From: Fictibacillus sp. FJAT-27399
GTDB lineage: Bacteria > Bacillota > Bacilli > Bacillales > Fictibacillaceae
NCBI RefSeq assembly: GCF_001510655.1
Contig: NZ_LMVC01000003.1
Location: forward strand, 442,389-506,388
DNA: 64,000 nt
Reading direction: 5' to 3'
Below are positions 17,199 to 26,004 of this stretch, piece by piece (position 1 is the stretch's first letter; each line of letters opens with the position of its first letter). The notes beneath the pieces are model-generated. The model was not told the DNA's origin and made no database searches. It saw only the letters and a list, made by a program, of their open reading frames with translations. A program made the position numbers and the translations under genes.

Positions 17199-18110
17199 AT
17201 GAAGAAACATAAGTCCGGCTATCTTTGGAAGGTTTCTGCTCTGGGCATCACCCTGTTAGCACTTCTAACAGGATGCGACCCGCGGTATCTCGTCTTTAAT
17301 CCGTCCGGCCCTGTCGCGCAAAAGGAGTTTGACTTAATTGTATTGTCTGCGGTTTTATGTGCCGCTGTGGTGATACCGGTTTTAGTTTTGCTTTTTTATA
17401 TCGTATACAGGTACCGTGACAAACCGGGCAATAAAGCACCGTATACGCCAGAGTGGAATGACAGCAAAATATTGGAGATCGTGTGGTGGGGAATTCCGGT
17501 CATCATTATTTGTATTTTGGGCGTTTACACTGCCAAAACAACGTATTCTCTTGTCAAACCGCCGGTGACAGATGTAAAACCGATTACCATTCAGGTCACC
17601 TCACTCGATTGGAAGTGGCTGTTTCAGTATCCCGATCAAAAAATTGCGACCGTCAACTACGCGGAAATCCCGGCCGGCGTTCCAGTTCAATTCCAATTAA
17701 CATCGGATTCGATGATGAACTCGTTCTGGGTTCCGGAGCTTGGCGGACAAGAATATACGATGCCGGGAATGGCGATGAGGCTCTGGCTGCAGGCAGACAA
17801 GCCGGGAACGTACTTCGGATCTGGTGCCAACTTTACCGGAAAAGGTTTTGCACATATGAAATTTAAGGTGGTTGCCAAGCCGCAGGCTGAATTCAACCAA
17901 TGGGCAAAACAAATCAAAAAATCAGCTCCGGCGCTAACTCAGGAGAGATATGATCTGCTGACGAAAAAAGGACTGGCAGAGAAACAATCATTTTCTTCGT
18001 ATCCTGAATCCTTGTTTCATAACACGATCGACCGCAACGGCGGCAAATATATGAAGCCTGAGATGAAGCACGGGGGACATGACATGTCGATGATGGACCA
18101 CGATAAATAA
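17199..18110 (+). CDS. qoxA: Cytochrome aa3 quinol oxidase subunit II
   Basis: Subunit II of the menaquinol oxidase that passes electrons from menaquinol to oxygen and pumps protons. The 303-residue lipoprotein has a lipobox at LLTGCD (Cys about 26), two membrane helices (about 42-68 and 94-113) and an external cupredoxin domain. At the place where cytochrome c oxidases carry CuA cysteines the sequence is SGANFTGKGFAHM, lacking both, so quinol is the donor. The C-terminus is Met- and His-rich. The start is ATG behind AAAGGAGAGG; first gene of qoxABCD. Confidence 0.96.
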   Translation: MKKHKSGYLWKVSALGITLLALLTGCDPRYLVFNPSGPVAQKEFDLIVLSAVLCAAVVIPVLVLLFYIVYRYRDKPGNKAPYTPEWNDSKILEIVWWGIPVIIICILGVYTAKTTYSLVKPPVTDVKPITIQVTSLDWKWLFQYPDQKIATVNYAEIPAGVPVQFQLTSDSMMNSFWVPELGGQEYTMPGMAMRLWLQADKPGTYFGSGANFTGKGFAHMKFKVVAKPQAEFNQWAKQIKKSAPALTQERYDLLTKKGLAEKQSFSSYPESLFHNTIDRNGGKYMKPEMKHGGHDMSMMDHDK

Positions 18111-18137
18111 TAGAAAAGAAGAAAGGGGGAAAAACAG

Positions 18138-20096
18138 ATGGCAGACAAGGCGAAAGGATTTTTTGTAACCGGCGATCCGCTGATTTATGGCGCGGATGTT
18201 GCCATTGTGATCACGCTTCTTGGTATTTTGGTTTTTCTTACGTTTTTCAAAAAATGGGGCTGGCTGTGGCGCGAGTGGCTCACAACCGTTGATCATAAAA
18301 AAATCGGAATTATGTATTTGGTATCCTCCCTCCTCATGCTGTTCAGGGGAGGAGTTGACGCACTGCTCATGAGAATGCAGCTGGCGTTCCCGAATTCACA
18401 CTTTTTGGATTCACAGCATTACAATGAGATTTTTACGACGCACGGCACAATCATGATTTTGTTTATGGCGATGCCCTTTATGTTTGCACTGTTTAACATT
18501 GTGGTGCCGCTGCAGCTCGGAGCGCGCGATGTCGCGTATCCGTTCTTGAACGCGCTGAGCTTCTGGCTGTTTTTCTTTGGCGCCATGCTGTTCAACTTAT
18601 CCTTTGTTGTGGGAGGATCGCCGGATGCCGGCTGGCTGAGCTATCCGCCGTTATCCGAACTTGCGGGAAGCCCGGGGCCGGGACAAAACTTCTATATCTG
18701 GGGAATTCAAATCTCGGGGATTGGAAGTCTGGCAACTGGAATTAACTTTCTCGTCACCATTTTAAAGATGCGTGCTCCCGGCATGAAACTCATGAAGATG
18801 CCGCTGTTCTCCTGGTCTGTACTGGCCAGCTGCATCACGATCATCTTCGCGTTTCCTGTATTGACGGTAACGCTGGCGTTATTGTTTGTTGACCGCTTTT
18901 TCGGTGCCCATATCTTTACGGCAACCGGAGGCGGAAACCCGATGATGTATGTCAACCTGATCTGGATGTGGGGACATCCGGAAGTGTATATCGTAGTGCT
19001 GCCGGCGTTCGGTATCTACTCAGAGGTCGTCAGCACCTTCTCGAAAAAGAAAATTTTCGGCTATAAATCCATGGTATTTTCCATGATGATCATCAGTGTA
19101 CTTTCCTACTTTACGTGGGTCCATCACTTTTTCACGATGGGTGCCGGAGCCGATGTGAATACGTTCTTTGCCATAACAACGATGGCAATCGGTATTCCAA
19201 CCGGTGTTAAAGTATTCAACTGGCTGTTCACGATGTTCCGCGGCCGCATCAGCATGACGCAGCCGATGCTCTGGACGCTCGCTTTTATTCCCTGCTTTGT
19301 CGTTGGGGGAGCGACAGGGGTCATGCTGGCTGTTGCGCCGGCTGACTATCAGTACCATAACAGCTATTTCCTGATTGCCCACTTTCATCAGGTCTTGATT
19401 GGCGGGGTCGTCTTCGGGTATTTGGCAGGACTCTACTACTGGTGGCCGAAAATGTTCGGCTTTAAATTGAACGACCGCCTCGGCAAATGGGCATTCTGGA
19501 CATGGAACATTGGGTTCTATGTATGCTTCATGCCGCAATATGCGCTTGGATTCATGGGCATGACCCGCCGTGTCTATACGTACGGATGGGACATGGGCTG
19601 GGCGCCGTACAACCTTGTTTCCACGGGTGGCGCGTTCCTTATGGGAATCGGCTTCGTGTTCCAGGTGTGGCAGATCCTCTACAGCATCAAGAACGGCGAG
19701 CGCGATCTTACAGGAGATCCGTGGAACGGCAGGACGCTGGAGTGGTCCATTCCATCTCCTGCTCCGCTTTATAACTTTGCCTATATTCCAGAGGTGAAGA
19801 GTGATGATGCCTGGTGGGATATGAAGGAACATAAGCATGGAGCTGCATCTGAAAAAGAAAATAAAGAGTTTGAACCGATCCACATGCCTAAAAACTCAGG
19901 TATTCCATTTTTCATGGCGGCGTGCTGGTTTGTAGCTGGATTTGGGCTTACTTTTGAATGGGTGTGGGTAGGAATCGCCGGATTGGCTGGTGTAGCCATC
20001 TGCTTGCTGGCCCGTTCCTTCCAGCGGAAAACGGACTACTACATTCCTGTAGATGAAATCAAGCGGACGGAAGCTTCTTTAGGGAGGGTCGTGTGA
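18138..20096 (+). CDS. qoxB: Cytochrome aa3 quinol oxidase subunit I
   Basis: The catalytic subunit, binding low-spin heme a and the heme a3-CuB centre. The 652-residue protein shows FTTHGTIMI (heme ligand), WMWGHPEVYIVVLPAFG (CuB His and the cross-linked Tyr), TWVHHFF (CuB His pair) and LIAHFHQVLIGG (heme ligands). About 14-15 hydrophobic helices are present. RBS AAAGGGGG precedes the ATG. Its stop overlaps the qoxC start (TGATG). Confidence 0.97.
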   Translation: MADKAKGFFVTGDPLIYGADVAIVITLLGILVFLTFFKKWGWLWREWLTTVDHKKIGIMYLVSSLLMLFRGGVDALLMRMQLAFPNSHFLDSQHYNEIFTTHGTIMILFMAMPFMFALFNIVVPLQLGARDVAYPFLNALSFWLFFFGAMLFNLSFVVGGSPDAGWLSYPPLSELAGSPGPGQNFYIWGIQISGIGSLATGINFLVTILKMRAPGMKLMKMPLFSWSVLASCITIIFAFPVLTVTLALLFVDRFFGAHIFTATGGGNPMMYVNLIWMWGHPEVYIVVLPAFGIYSEVVSTFSKKKIFGYKSMVFSMMIISVLSYFTWVHHFFTMGAGADVNTFFAITTMAIGIPTGVKVFNWLFTMFRGRISMTQPMLWTLAFIPCFVVGGATGVMLAVAPADYQYHNSYFLIAHFHQVLIGGVVFGYLAGLYYWWPKMFGFKLNDRLGKWAFWTWNIGFYVCFMPQYALGFMGMTRRVYTYGWDMGWAPYNLVSTGGAFLMGIGFVFQVWQILYSIKNGERDLTGDPWNGRTLEWSIPSPAPLYNFAYIPEVKSDDAWWDMKEHKHGAASEKENKEFEPIHMPKNSGIPFFMAACWFVAGFGLTFEWVWVGIAGLAGVAICLLARSFQRKTDYYIPVDEIKRTEASLGRVV

Positions 20097-20695
20097 TGGC
20101 ACAATCGGTAACGTCTATGGATACCCGCCACGAGGCGCATCACGATACGTTTAAATTGCTGGGCTTTTGGATTTTTCTTGTAACAGACTGTATTATTTTC
20201 GCTTGTTTGTTTGCTGTATATGCCGTCTTGAGGACTCACACAGATGGAGATCTTACAGGGCATGAGCTGTTTGAGGTCAAGGGCTTTACTGCTGAAACCT
20301 TCATCCTTTTGGCAAGCAGCTTTACGAGCGGGCTTGCTTCACTCGCGATGCATAAAGGAAACAAAAAACAGCTGATGGCATGGCTGGCGGTTACCGTATT
20401 GCTCGGTATGTCCTTTGTGGGACTTGAAATTATGGAGTTTGCCAAAATGGCAGCTGAAGGAGCAACGATATCCACTAACGCATTTCTTTCTTCCTTTTTT
20501 ACACTGGTCGGAACGCACGGACTTCACGTCACGTTCGGTTTGATATGGATGATTGGTGTGATGGTTCAGATCGGCAGGCACGGCATCGACCATCTGACCA
20601 AAGAAAAAGTAACGATTGTCGGTCTGTACTGGCATTTTCTCGATGTCGTCTGGATCTTCATCTTTACCGTTGTTTATCTGTTGGGGGTGATGTAG
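20096..20695 (+). CDS. qoxC: Cytochrome aa3 quinol oxidase subunit III
   Basis: A 199-residue five-helix subunit without cofactors, supporting stability of the core. The motif TLVGTHGLHVTFGLIWM is characteristic. Start ATG overlaps the qoxB stop by one base and lies 7 bp after AGGGAGGG; an in-frame GTG one codon earlier is possible. Confidence 0.95.
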   Translation: MAQSVTSMDTRHEAHHDTFKLLGFWIFLVTDCIIFACLFAVYAVLRTHTDGDLTGHELFEVKGFTAETFILLASSFTSGLASLAMHKGNKKQLMAWLAVTVLLGMSFVGLEIMEFAKMAAEGATISTNAFLSSFFTLVGTHGLHVTFGLIWMIGVMVQIGRHGIDHLTKEKVTIVGLYWHFLDVVWIFIFTVVYLLGVM

Positions 20696-21001
20696 ATGAA
20701 CGGACATGAAAACCATGGTTCATCAAAGACATACATTATGGGTTTTCTCTTTTCCATCATTTTAACGATCATCCCGCTGTGGCTTGTGATCCAGCATGTG
20801 ATGAGCAAGAGCATGCTGACGGTTTCCATTCTTTTGATCGCTTTACTGCAGCTCATCATTCAGTTTTTCTTCTTCATGCACATTAGAGAAGGAGAGAAGC
20901 CGAGGTATCATGTGATGGCACTTGTGCTTGGAGCTGTCATGGTGTTCACGATCGTAGCCGGCTCCATCTGGATCATGACGTTTAATTCTCAGGTTCATTA
21001 A
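20696..21001 (+). CDS. qoxD: Cytochrome aa3 quinol oxidase subunit IV
   Basis: A 101-residue three-helix protein of the CyoD/QoxD family, with the family stretch QLIIQFFFFMHIREGEKPRY. It begins immediately after the qoxC stop codon, so translational coupling is expected. It ends 11 bp before the convergent NERD gene, with no clear terminator between them. Confidence 0.94.
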   Translation: MNGHENHGSSKTYIMGFLFSIILTIIPLWLVIQHVMSKSMLTVSILLIALLQLIIQFFFFMHIREGEKPRYHVMALVLGAVMVFTIVAGSIWIMTFNSQVH

Positions 21002-21012
21002 GGGAATAGACT

Positions 21013-21942
21013 TTACCTTCCTGCGTGCTGGAGCTGCATGTCGGAAAGCAGATCATGAGCGATAAATCGAGATGAAGGCTGGAGAAAGTGCCGGCACTGC
21101 TGATTAGTGATGGTCGGCTGAATAAGAAAATAATAATCTTGTAAAGAGGAAATGTGGGCATTGCTTGATGAATAGGAGCAGGCGATGAAGACCCATTTTC
21201 CTCTTTTTCTTTTCATGGGAAGGGTAAAACATACCGGGCAATGCAATCCGGTGAGAAGGTCAGTTTTAGGAATCAGGAAGTATTCGAGGGGATCGAATGT
21301 TTCAGGTGTATGCTGTTTGATAAGAAGAGTGGACAACCGTTTTAACTGCTTTTTGCTCAGAATCTCATTTGTGTGCAGTTGGTTAAGGTGTTCTATTTTT
21401 TCAGGGACTAAAGAGCTTCGTGTAATGTACTTGAGGTTACTAGGACTGCCTTTGGTTCGAATGATGGTCTGGGGACTGCTGATAACAACGAGGCATTCAA
21501 TGGGTGGTTGAGGCAGACGGTTCTTTGTAAGCCATTCGGTTAACAGCTTTTTATGGCGTTGGATTTGTATGATCGGATATGCAAATCCTTCTTCTTTACC
21601 TTCGTGTGTACGTATCAGCTGTTGATGTGTTTCGTCAAAAAGAAGTGAGCCTGAAGAATTCTTCACTTCTAGATTGAGAAGGTAATAGGGTGTAAGAATG
21701 AGTAAATCCATTTGAAATTGACTGTTGAGAGCAGGAAGGCGAATGTCATGGAGGATAAGATGGTCTTTCGGTGGAAGTTCTTGCAGATAAAAGTCGAGGG
21801 ACTGTTCGCCCCGGTATCCTTTGAACCGGCTGGCCAGCTCTTTTTCGATGATTGGCCGTTTTGGATGGTTTGGGGGCAGTCTGCTAAGCAAGGCTTCTAG
21901 TTTTTTGATGATAAGAGGGATTTGTATAGATTTGACGATCAT
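21013..21942 (-). CDS. NERD (nuclease-related) domain protein
   Basis: The 309-residue protein has a NERD domain at about residues 42-160 with the expected acidic and lysine residues (MDLLILTPYYLLNLEVKNSSG). NERD is related to PD-(D/E)XK nucleases and is thought to act on DNA, but its biological job in Bacillus is not established. The C-terminal part carries a CPVCFTLPMKRKRGKWVFIAC-like zinc-ribbon remnant with Cys pairs. The start ATG is 5 bp after TAAGGAG. It is convergent with qoxD. Confidence 0.8.
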   Translation of the reverse strand: MIVKSIQIPLIIKKLEALLSRLPPNHPKRPIIEKELASRFKGYRGEQSLDFYLQELPPKDHLILHDIRLPALNSQFQMDLLILTPYYLLNLEVKNSSGSLLFDETHQQLIRTHEGKEEGFAYPIIQIQRHKKLLTEWLTKNRLPQPPIECLVVISSPQTIIRTKGSPSNLKYITRSSLVPEKIEHLNQLHTNEILSKKQLKRLSTLLIKQHTPETFDPLEYFLIPKTDLLTGLHCPVCFTLPMKRKRGKWVFIACSYSSSNAHISSLQDYYFLIQPTITNQQCRHFLQPSSRFIAHDLLSDMQLQHAGR

Positions 21943-22414
21943 AGCCACTCCTTATTAGATAGATCTCTCTTTTTTAGTAGATTTTCCTGCTTTAGAAGGG
22001 TGGTTTTATGGAGGGAGGAGAGCGGATGGGGAGTTTATGTGAAGAATGGAGCGGAAAAGGAGAGGAATTGTGCCGGACGCTCAATTAATTGAGCCGAACA
22101 TCATTTAATTGAGCGTAACTCAAAATGAATTGATCCAAACTAAAATTCAGATAACTGCGCTCAACTAAGCCAGCCTAATTTCCACAAAAAACCCCACATT
22201 ATCCTCATGCATTGTCATTTCCTGCAAAGTAAAACCCCTTCATTTCTGTCAATTAGTCTCTCATTCTTACATTTCTTAGGTCATTTTAGCGAGTTTTGTA
22301 ACATTTTGAAATATAGTTGTAATGTAATTGCCCAAAAACTCCATCTACTAAATGATATAATTGCACTTGGGATTAAAAGAGGGTGTAGGAGAACGTATGG
22401 AGGAGGCAATACCA
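21943..22414. other. Intergenic region upstream of the second EnvC-like gene
   Basis: This 470 bp gap between divergent genes contains the TTGAGC motif cluster (22079-22150) and, nearer the EnvC-like gene, AT-rich DNA with TGTAAC and TTGTAATGTAATT elements (about 22290-22330). I see no coding frame with a ribosome binding site and no clear terminator. Confidence 0.45.
22079..22150 (+). repeat. TTGAGCC motif cluster with 20-21 bp period (copy 1)
   Basis: TTGAGCCGAAC, TTGAGCGTAAC and TTGATCCAAAC begin at 22089, 22109 and 22130. Each is followed by a stretch resembling TCAAAATGAA. The first unit is also half of a perfect 16 bp palindrome, GCTCAATTAATTGAGC. The same consensus recurs at 35.4 kb. 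Confidence 0.7.
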
Positions 22415-23692
22415 TTGAAAAGAAAGATATTAAAGGGGTTATTATCTCTAAGCATTGGCTTGAGTGCTTTTACATACACTTCTGCTCATGCGCAAACGTT
22501 GGGTGAGATACATAAAAAGCAAGCTGAAAATCAGGCGAAAAAGCAAGAAAAGAATGCAGAAATCAAAGGCGTGCAAGGACAGCAGGACCAGGTGCTTGAG
22601 GAACTGCAAAAAATCGAGTCTACTCTGCAGCAGACGCTGAACGATATTCAGACGAAAAAAACAGAAATCAATGATACGAAAAACGAGATTCAAAGCTTGA
22701 AAGACCGAATTGTCAAGATTCAAAAACGCATCAAAGAACGCGATGCGATCTTAAAAGAGCGTGTCCGTTCCATGTATGAAAGTGGCGGAGCGGTGAAGTA
22801 CCTTGATGTCGTACTTGGCTCACAAAACTTCGGTGATTTCCTTGACCGCTTGATCTCATTAAATTTGATCGCAGAATCTGATAAGTCCATTTTGGAAGAT
22901 CAAAAGCGAGATAAAGCAGCAGTTGAACAGGATAAACAGCATGTAGAACAAAAGCTGAATTCCTTGAATGCGAAGCTTCAGGAATTAAATGGGCTGAATG
23001 ATAAGCTCAGCGCCCAAAAAGAAGCAAAAAACAGACTGTCCGCTTCATTAAAGAAGAAGGAAACGCATCTTCATGAAGACGTGACAAGTATTGAAGAGAA
23101 AAATCAAATTCTTTCCGCACAGGAAAAAGCGGTAAAAGAAGAGATGGCAAGAGCAAAAAGAGAAGCTGAACAGCGCAAGCGTGAAGAAGCAGCCCGTAAA
23201 GAGGCAGCCAAACGTGCGGCTGAACGCCAACAAGAGCGGCATGATTCAGCGCCTTCACCTGCGCCGACTCATAGCGAGCCAAGTGTTTCAGCGAACTTTA
23301 TCTGGCCTGCCAATGGCTACGTTTCATCGCCATTTGGCAAGCGTTTTGGCGGCAGTGATTTCCATCCGGGTATCGATATCGCTCAAGCTGGATCGGACAA
23401 TGCGATCTCAGCAGCGGCTTCAGGTACGGTTGCCCGTTCTTACCTATCGTCTTCTTACGGTAATGTCGTATTTATTTCTTCTTTCATTGACGGCCAGCTG
23501 TACACGACTGTTTATGCACATATGAGTGAGCGTGCAGTCAGCACAGGACAAAGTGTAACTCAAGGACAACGACTTGGTACGATGGGTAATACTGGACATT
23601 CCACTGGACAGCATTTGCATTTCGAACTTCATAAAGGTGAGTGGAACTACGCGAAATCAAACGCTGTAAATCCAATCCCATATCTTCGTTAA
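22415..23692 (+). CDS. EnvC/PcsB-like coiled-coil M23 peptidoglycan hydrolase (second paralogue)
   Basis: A secreted hydrolase closely resembling the one after ftsX. From the TTG 8 bp after GGAGGAGG the product is 425 residues: signal peptide ending near TSAHAQ, coiled coils to about residue 270 with SMYESGGAVKYLDVVLGS, a low-complexity Ala/Glu/Arg linker (about 255-300), and an M23 domain with HPGIDIA and GQHLHFELHKG. An in-frame ATG at 22397 is an alternative but would put acidic residues before the signal peptide. Metal ligands are intact. It is not next to ftsEX; whether both paralogues obey FtsX is open. Confidence 0.9.
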   Translation: MKRKILKGLLSLSIGLSAFTYTSAHAQTLGEIHKKQAENQAKKQEKNAEIKGVQGQQDQVLEELQKIESTLQQTLNDIQTKKTEINDTKNEIQSLKDRIVKIQKRIKERDAILKERVRSMYESGGAVKYLDVVLGSQNFGDFLDRLISLNLIAESDKSILEDQKRDKAAVEQDKQHVEQKLNSLNAKLQELNGLNDKLSAQKEAKNRLSASLKKKETHLHEDVTSIEEKNQILSAQEKAVKEEMARAKREAEQRKREEAARKEAAKRAAERQQERHDSAPSPAPTHSEPSVSANFIWPANGYVSSPFGKRFGGSDFHPGIDIAQAGSDNAISAAASGTVARSYLSSSYGNVVFISSFIDGQLYTTVYAHMSERAVSTGQSVTQGQRLGTMGNTGHSTGQHLHFELHKGEWNYAKSNAVNPIPYLR

Positions 23693-23703
23693 TCAACACA
23701 TCA

Positions 23704-23741
23704 GGGAAGCACAAGGAGACATCTCCATGCTTCCCTTTTTA
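23704..23741 (+). terminator. Terminator of the second EnvC-like gene
   Basis: GGGAAGCA pairs perfectly with TGCTTCCC across a 16-nt loop that itself holds GGAGACATCTCC, and a T run follows. Confidence 0.85.
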
Positions 23742-23766
23742 TTTATAAAAAAAGCGGGGTGAGAAG

Positions 23767-24813
23767 ATGAAGGCCAGTCAAGCTCGTAAAAACGCAGAAG
23801 ATTGGGTGAAGAAGTACGCCAGCTCTGAAAGATGGTTTTTGGGTGCGTATTTCAGCGGATCGACCATCGGACTCGCAGACGACGAAGAACTGCCGGTTGG
23901 ATCAGACGTCGATATTGTGCTTGTTACTGCAGAGGATGAACCACCGCTGAAACCCGGAAAGTTTCTTTATCGTGATACCTTGCTGGAAGCTACTTATCTA
24001 CCTCAAAAATTATTAAAATCAGCCCAAGAAGTGCTATCCTCTTACCACTTGGCAGGAAGCTTCCGTACGAACACGATCATTGCTGACCCCACAGGACATT
24101 TGCAGAAACTCCAGCAGCAAGTGTCCAAGTATTTTCCGGAGAAAAAATGGGTGAGGAACCGATGCGAAAACGCAATGAGAAGAATTGAATCCGGGCTCGC
24201 TGCAATTCAGCCGAATGCACCGATTCATGAACAAGTAACAAGCTGGCTGTTTCCGGCAGGGGTCACGACCCACGTTCTTCTCGTTGCTGCCATGCAGAAT
24301 CCGACCGTTCGGCTCCGTTACCTTAAAGCGCGCGAGGTACTGGTGGAATACGGACAGGAGGGATTATATACGGATCTGCTGAGGCTGCTCGGCTGTGGGC
24401 ATTTTACATCTGAAAAAGTGGAGCACCACCTAGCCAACCTTGAAGAAACCTTCGATGGTGCAGCGGCGGTCTCCAGGACGCCGTTCTTTTTCAGTACAGA
24501 TATTACGAAAATTGCCCGTCCGATCGCCATTGATGGAAGCAGGAAACTGATTCAGGACGGTTTTCATCGAGAAGCTGTATTTTGGATTGCAGCCACGTTT
24601 GCGCGATGCCGCACGATCCTTGCAGCAGATGCCCCGCCTGATTTGCAAGAATCACTGGCTCCTGCTTTTACCGAACTCCTCGCTGATTTAGGTATTGCAA
24701 CCACAAGAGATATCTTTGACAGGGCACAGGAAGTGATCAGCTTTCTGCCGGCTGTATGGGACACCGCCAATGCCCTTATGGCGGCCAACCCTGATATTGA
24801 TAAAAATAAGTAA
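23767..24813 (+). CDS. Nucleotidyltransferase-fold protein, substrate unknown
   Basis: The 348-residue soluble protein has a polymerase-beta-type nucleotidyltransferase core near its N-terminus: FSGSTIGLADDEELPVGSDV followed by DIVLV, giving the GS and D-x-D residues (about 28-52). The remainder is helical and unlike known aminoglycoside adenylyltransferases, although that broad superfamily is the nearest match I recognise. ATG start behind GGGGTGAG. A terminator follows. It could modify a small molecule or a macromolecule; sequence alone does not say. Confidence 0.75.
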   Translation: MKASQARKNAEDWVKKYASSERWFLGAYFSGSTIGLADDEELPVGSDVDIVLVTAEDEPPLKPGKFLYRDTLLEATYLPQKLLKSAQEVLSSYHLAGSFRTNTIIADPTGHLQKLQQQVSKYFPEKKWVRNRCENAMRRIESGLAAIQPNAPIHEQVTSWLFPAGVTTHVLLVAAMQNPTVRLRYLKAREVLVEYGQEGLYTDLLRLLGCGHFTSEKVEHHLANLEETFDGAAAVSRTPFFFSTDITKIARPIAIDGSRKLIQDGFHREAVFWIAATFARCRTILAADAPPDLQESLAPAFTELLADLGIATTRDIFDRAQEVISFLPAVWDTANALMAANPDIDKNK

Positions 24814-24815
24814 AG

Positions 24816-24847
24816 GCATGCCCCCGGATAAAGGGCATGTCTTTTTT
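24816..24847 (+). terminator. Terminator of the nucleotidyltransferase gene
   Basis: GCATGCCC and GGGCATGT flank a 9-nt loop and are followed by six T residues. Confidence 0.85.
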
Positions 24848-24945
24848 AATACGGCGAGTAAGACCATAAGAGCAAGAATGAGGACGATTTACACCGATGA
24901 AAGCTGATAGAATGAGGGCAGAATAATGAAGAGGTGAGTGATGAG

Positions 24946-25986
24946 ATGAATCAGATCGAGCGGTTTAACGAACTACATCAAGGCAATGATTTGCTTTTGG
25001 TGAATCCTGTGCTTCAGAAACGGTATGACTATATTGAACCTGAAAACGATAAGCATGCTGCCCTTTACGAAAAACTGCTTAGGAAGGATGATTACGCTGG
25101 CTATTATATCGGCGTGACGACAACTGGCATCGCATGCCGCTTTGGCTGCAGCGCTACACCTCCCCACAAGCAGAACACCGTCTTTTCCAAAAGATTATTT
25201 GATCTCGTCTGCTTCGGGTTCAGAGAATGCAAAGTTTGCAAGCCGTTAACCCATGGGACCGAACGAGAGGACATCCGGAACTTTGTTGACCTGATACAGA
25301 AGGAACAACGTCCGGAAAAATATTTGAAGCAGATCTCTCCGGATGATTCCTCTTATAGCCGTGCGAGGAGATGGTTTTTGAAGCAGCATGACGGAGATCT
25401 GCAAAAGTACGTGTACGTCAAGCGGGTAAACGACATGCTCCGCAGCGGAAGCAACCGTGACGAAGAGCTCCCGAATACCCTTAGCTTCCAGAGATACTGG
25501 ACGCCGATCGGTGTTTTGATCGCCTGTTTTTATGAGGGGGAATGCTGTTTGCTGGAATTTATGGACCGGCGGGCGCTTGAGACCGAGCTTGTTTTTCTGA
25601 AAAAGAGACTTAAAGCCAATCTCAAAAAGAGATCAAGCCCATTGAGCCGCCAATTAGGTTTCGAGCTCCAAGAGTATTTCTCCGGGTCACGCAAGGAATT
25701 TTCCGTGCCGGTTGCCAGTATCGGAACGGAATTTCAAGTGCAAACATGGAAAGCGCTGAAGGATATACCTTATGGCACGACGCGCAGCTATAAAGGGCAG
25801 GCGGAGCATCTGGGACGTCCCAAAGCCGTCAGGGCAGTGGCCAACGCAAACGGCAAGAACCGCATCTGCATCCTTATTCCTTGCCATCGGGTGATCGGGG
25901 ATAATGGTGACCTGAGAGGATTTGCGGGTGGATTGGACCGAAAACAATTTTTACTTGAACTTGAAAATAACAGAAGTTTACAATAG
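24946..25986 (+). CDS. Ada-type protein: Ada metal domain, partial AraC helix region and O6-alkylguanine methyltransferase
   Basis: Residues about 35-100 form an Ada metal-binding domain, with four cysteines in IACRFGCSAT and FRECKVCKPL. Residues about 140-170 (RRWFLKQHDGDLQKYVYVKR) match only the second half of an AraC-type helix-turn-helix. Residues about 180-346 form the methyltransferase with the acceptor motif IPCHRVIG and the downstream ALRG-like region DLRGFAGGL. It should repair O6-alkylguanine irreversibly. The ATG start lies 8 bp after GAGGTGA; an upstream GTG is possible. It is followed closely by adaA, so the two probably form an adaptive-response operon. Confidence 0.85.
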   Translation: MNQIERFNELHQGNDLLLVNPVLQKRYDYIEPENDKHAALYEKLLRKDDYAGYYIGVTTTGIACRFGCSATPPHKQNTVFSKRLFDLVCFGFRECKVCKPLTHGTEREDIRNFVDLIQKEQRPEKYLKQISPDDSSYSRARRWFLKQHDGDLQKYVYVKRVNDMLRSGSNRDEELPNTLSFQRYWTPIGVLIACFYEGECCLLEFMDRRALETELVFLKKRLKANLKKRSSPLSRQLGFELQEYFSGSRKEFSVPVASIGTEFQVQTWKALKDIPYGTTRSYKGQAEHLGRPKAVRAVANANGKNRICILIPCHRVIGDNGDLRGFAGGLDRKQFLLELENNRSLQ

Positions 25987-26004
25987 GAGCAGAGGAAGGG
26001 GACA

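Noticed and set aside
19020-19883. 287-codon minus-strand frame opposite qoxB
   Set aside because: Shadow of a highly conserved oxidase gene in GC-rich DNA.
22290-22335. WalR box upstream of the second EnvC-like gene
   Set aside because: TGTAAC and TGTAAT elements occur but not at the required 5 bp spacing.
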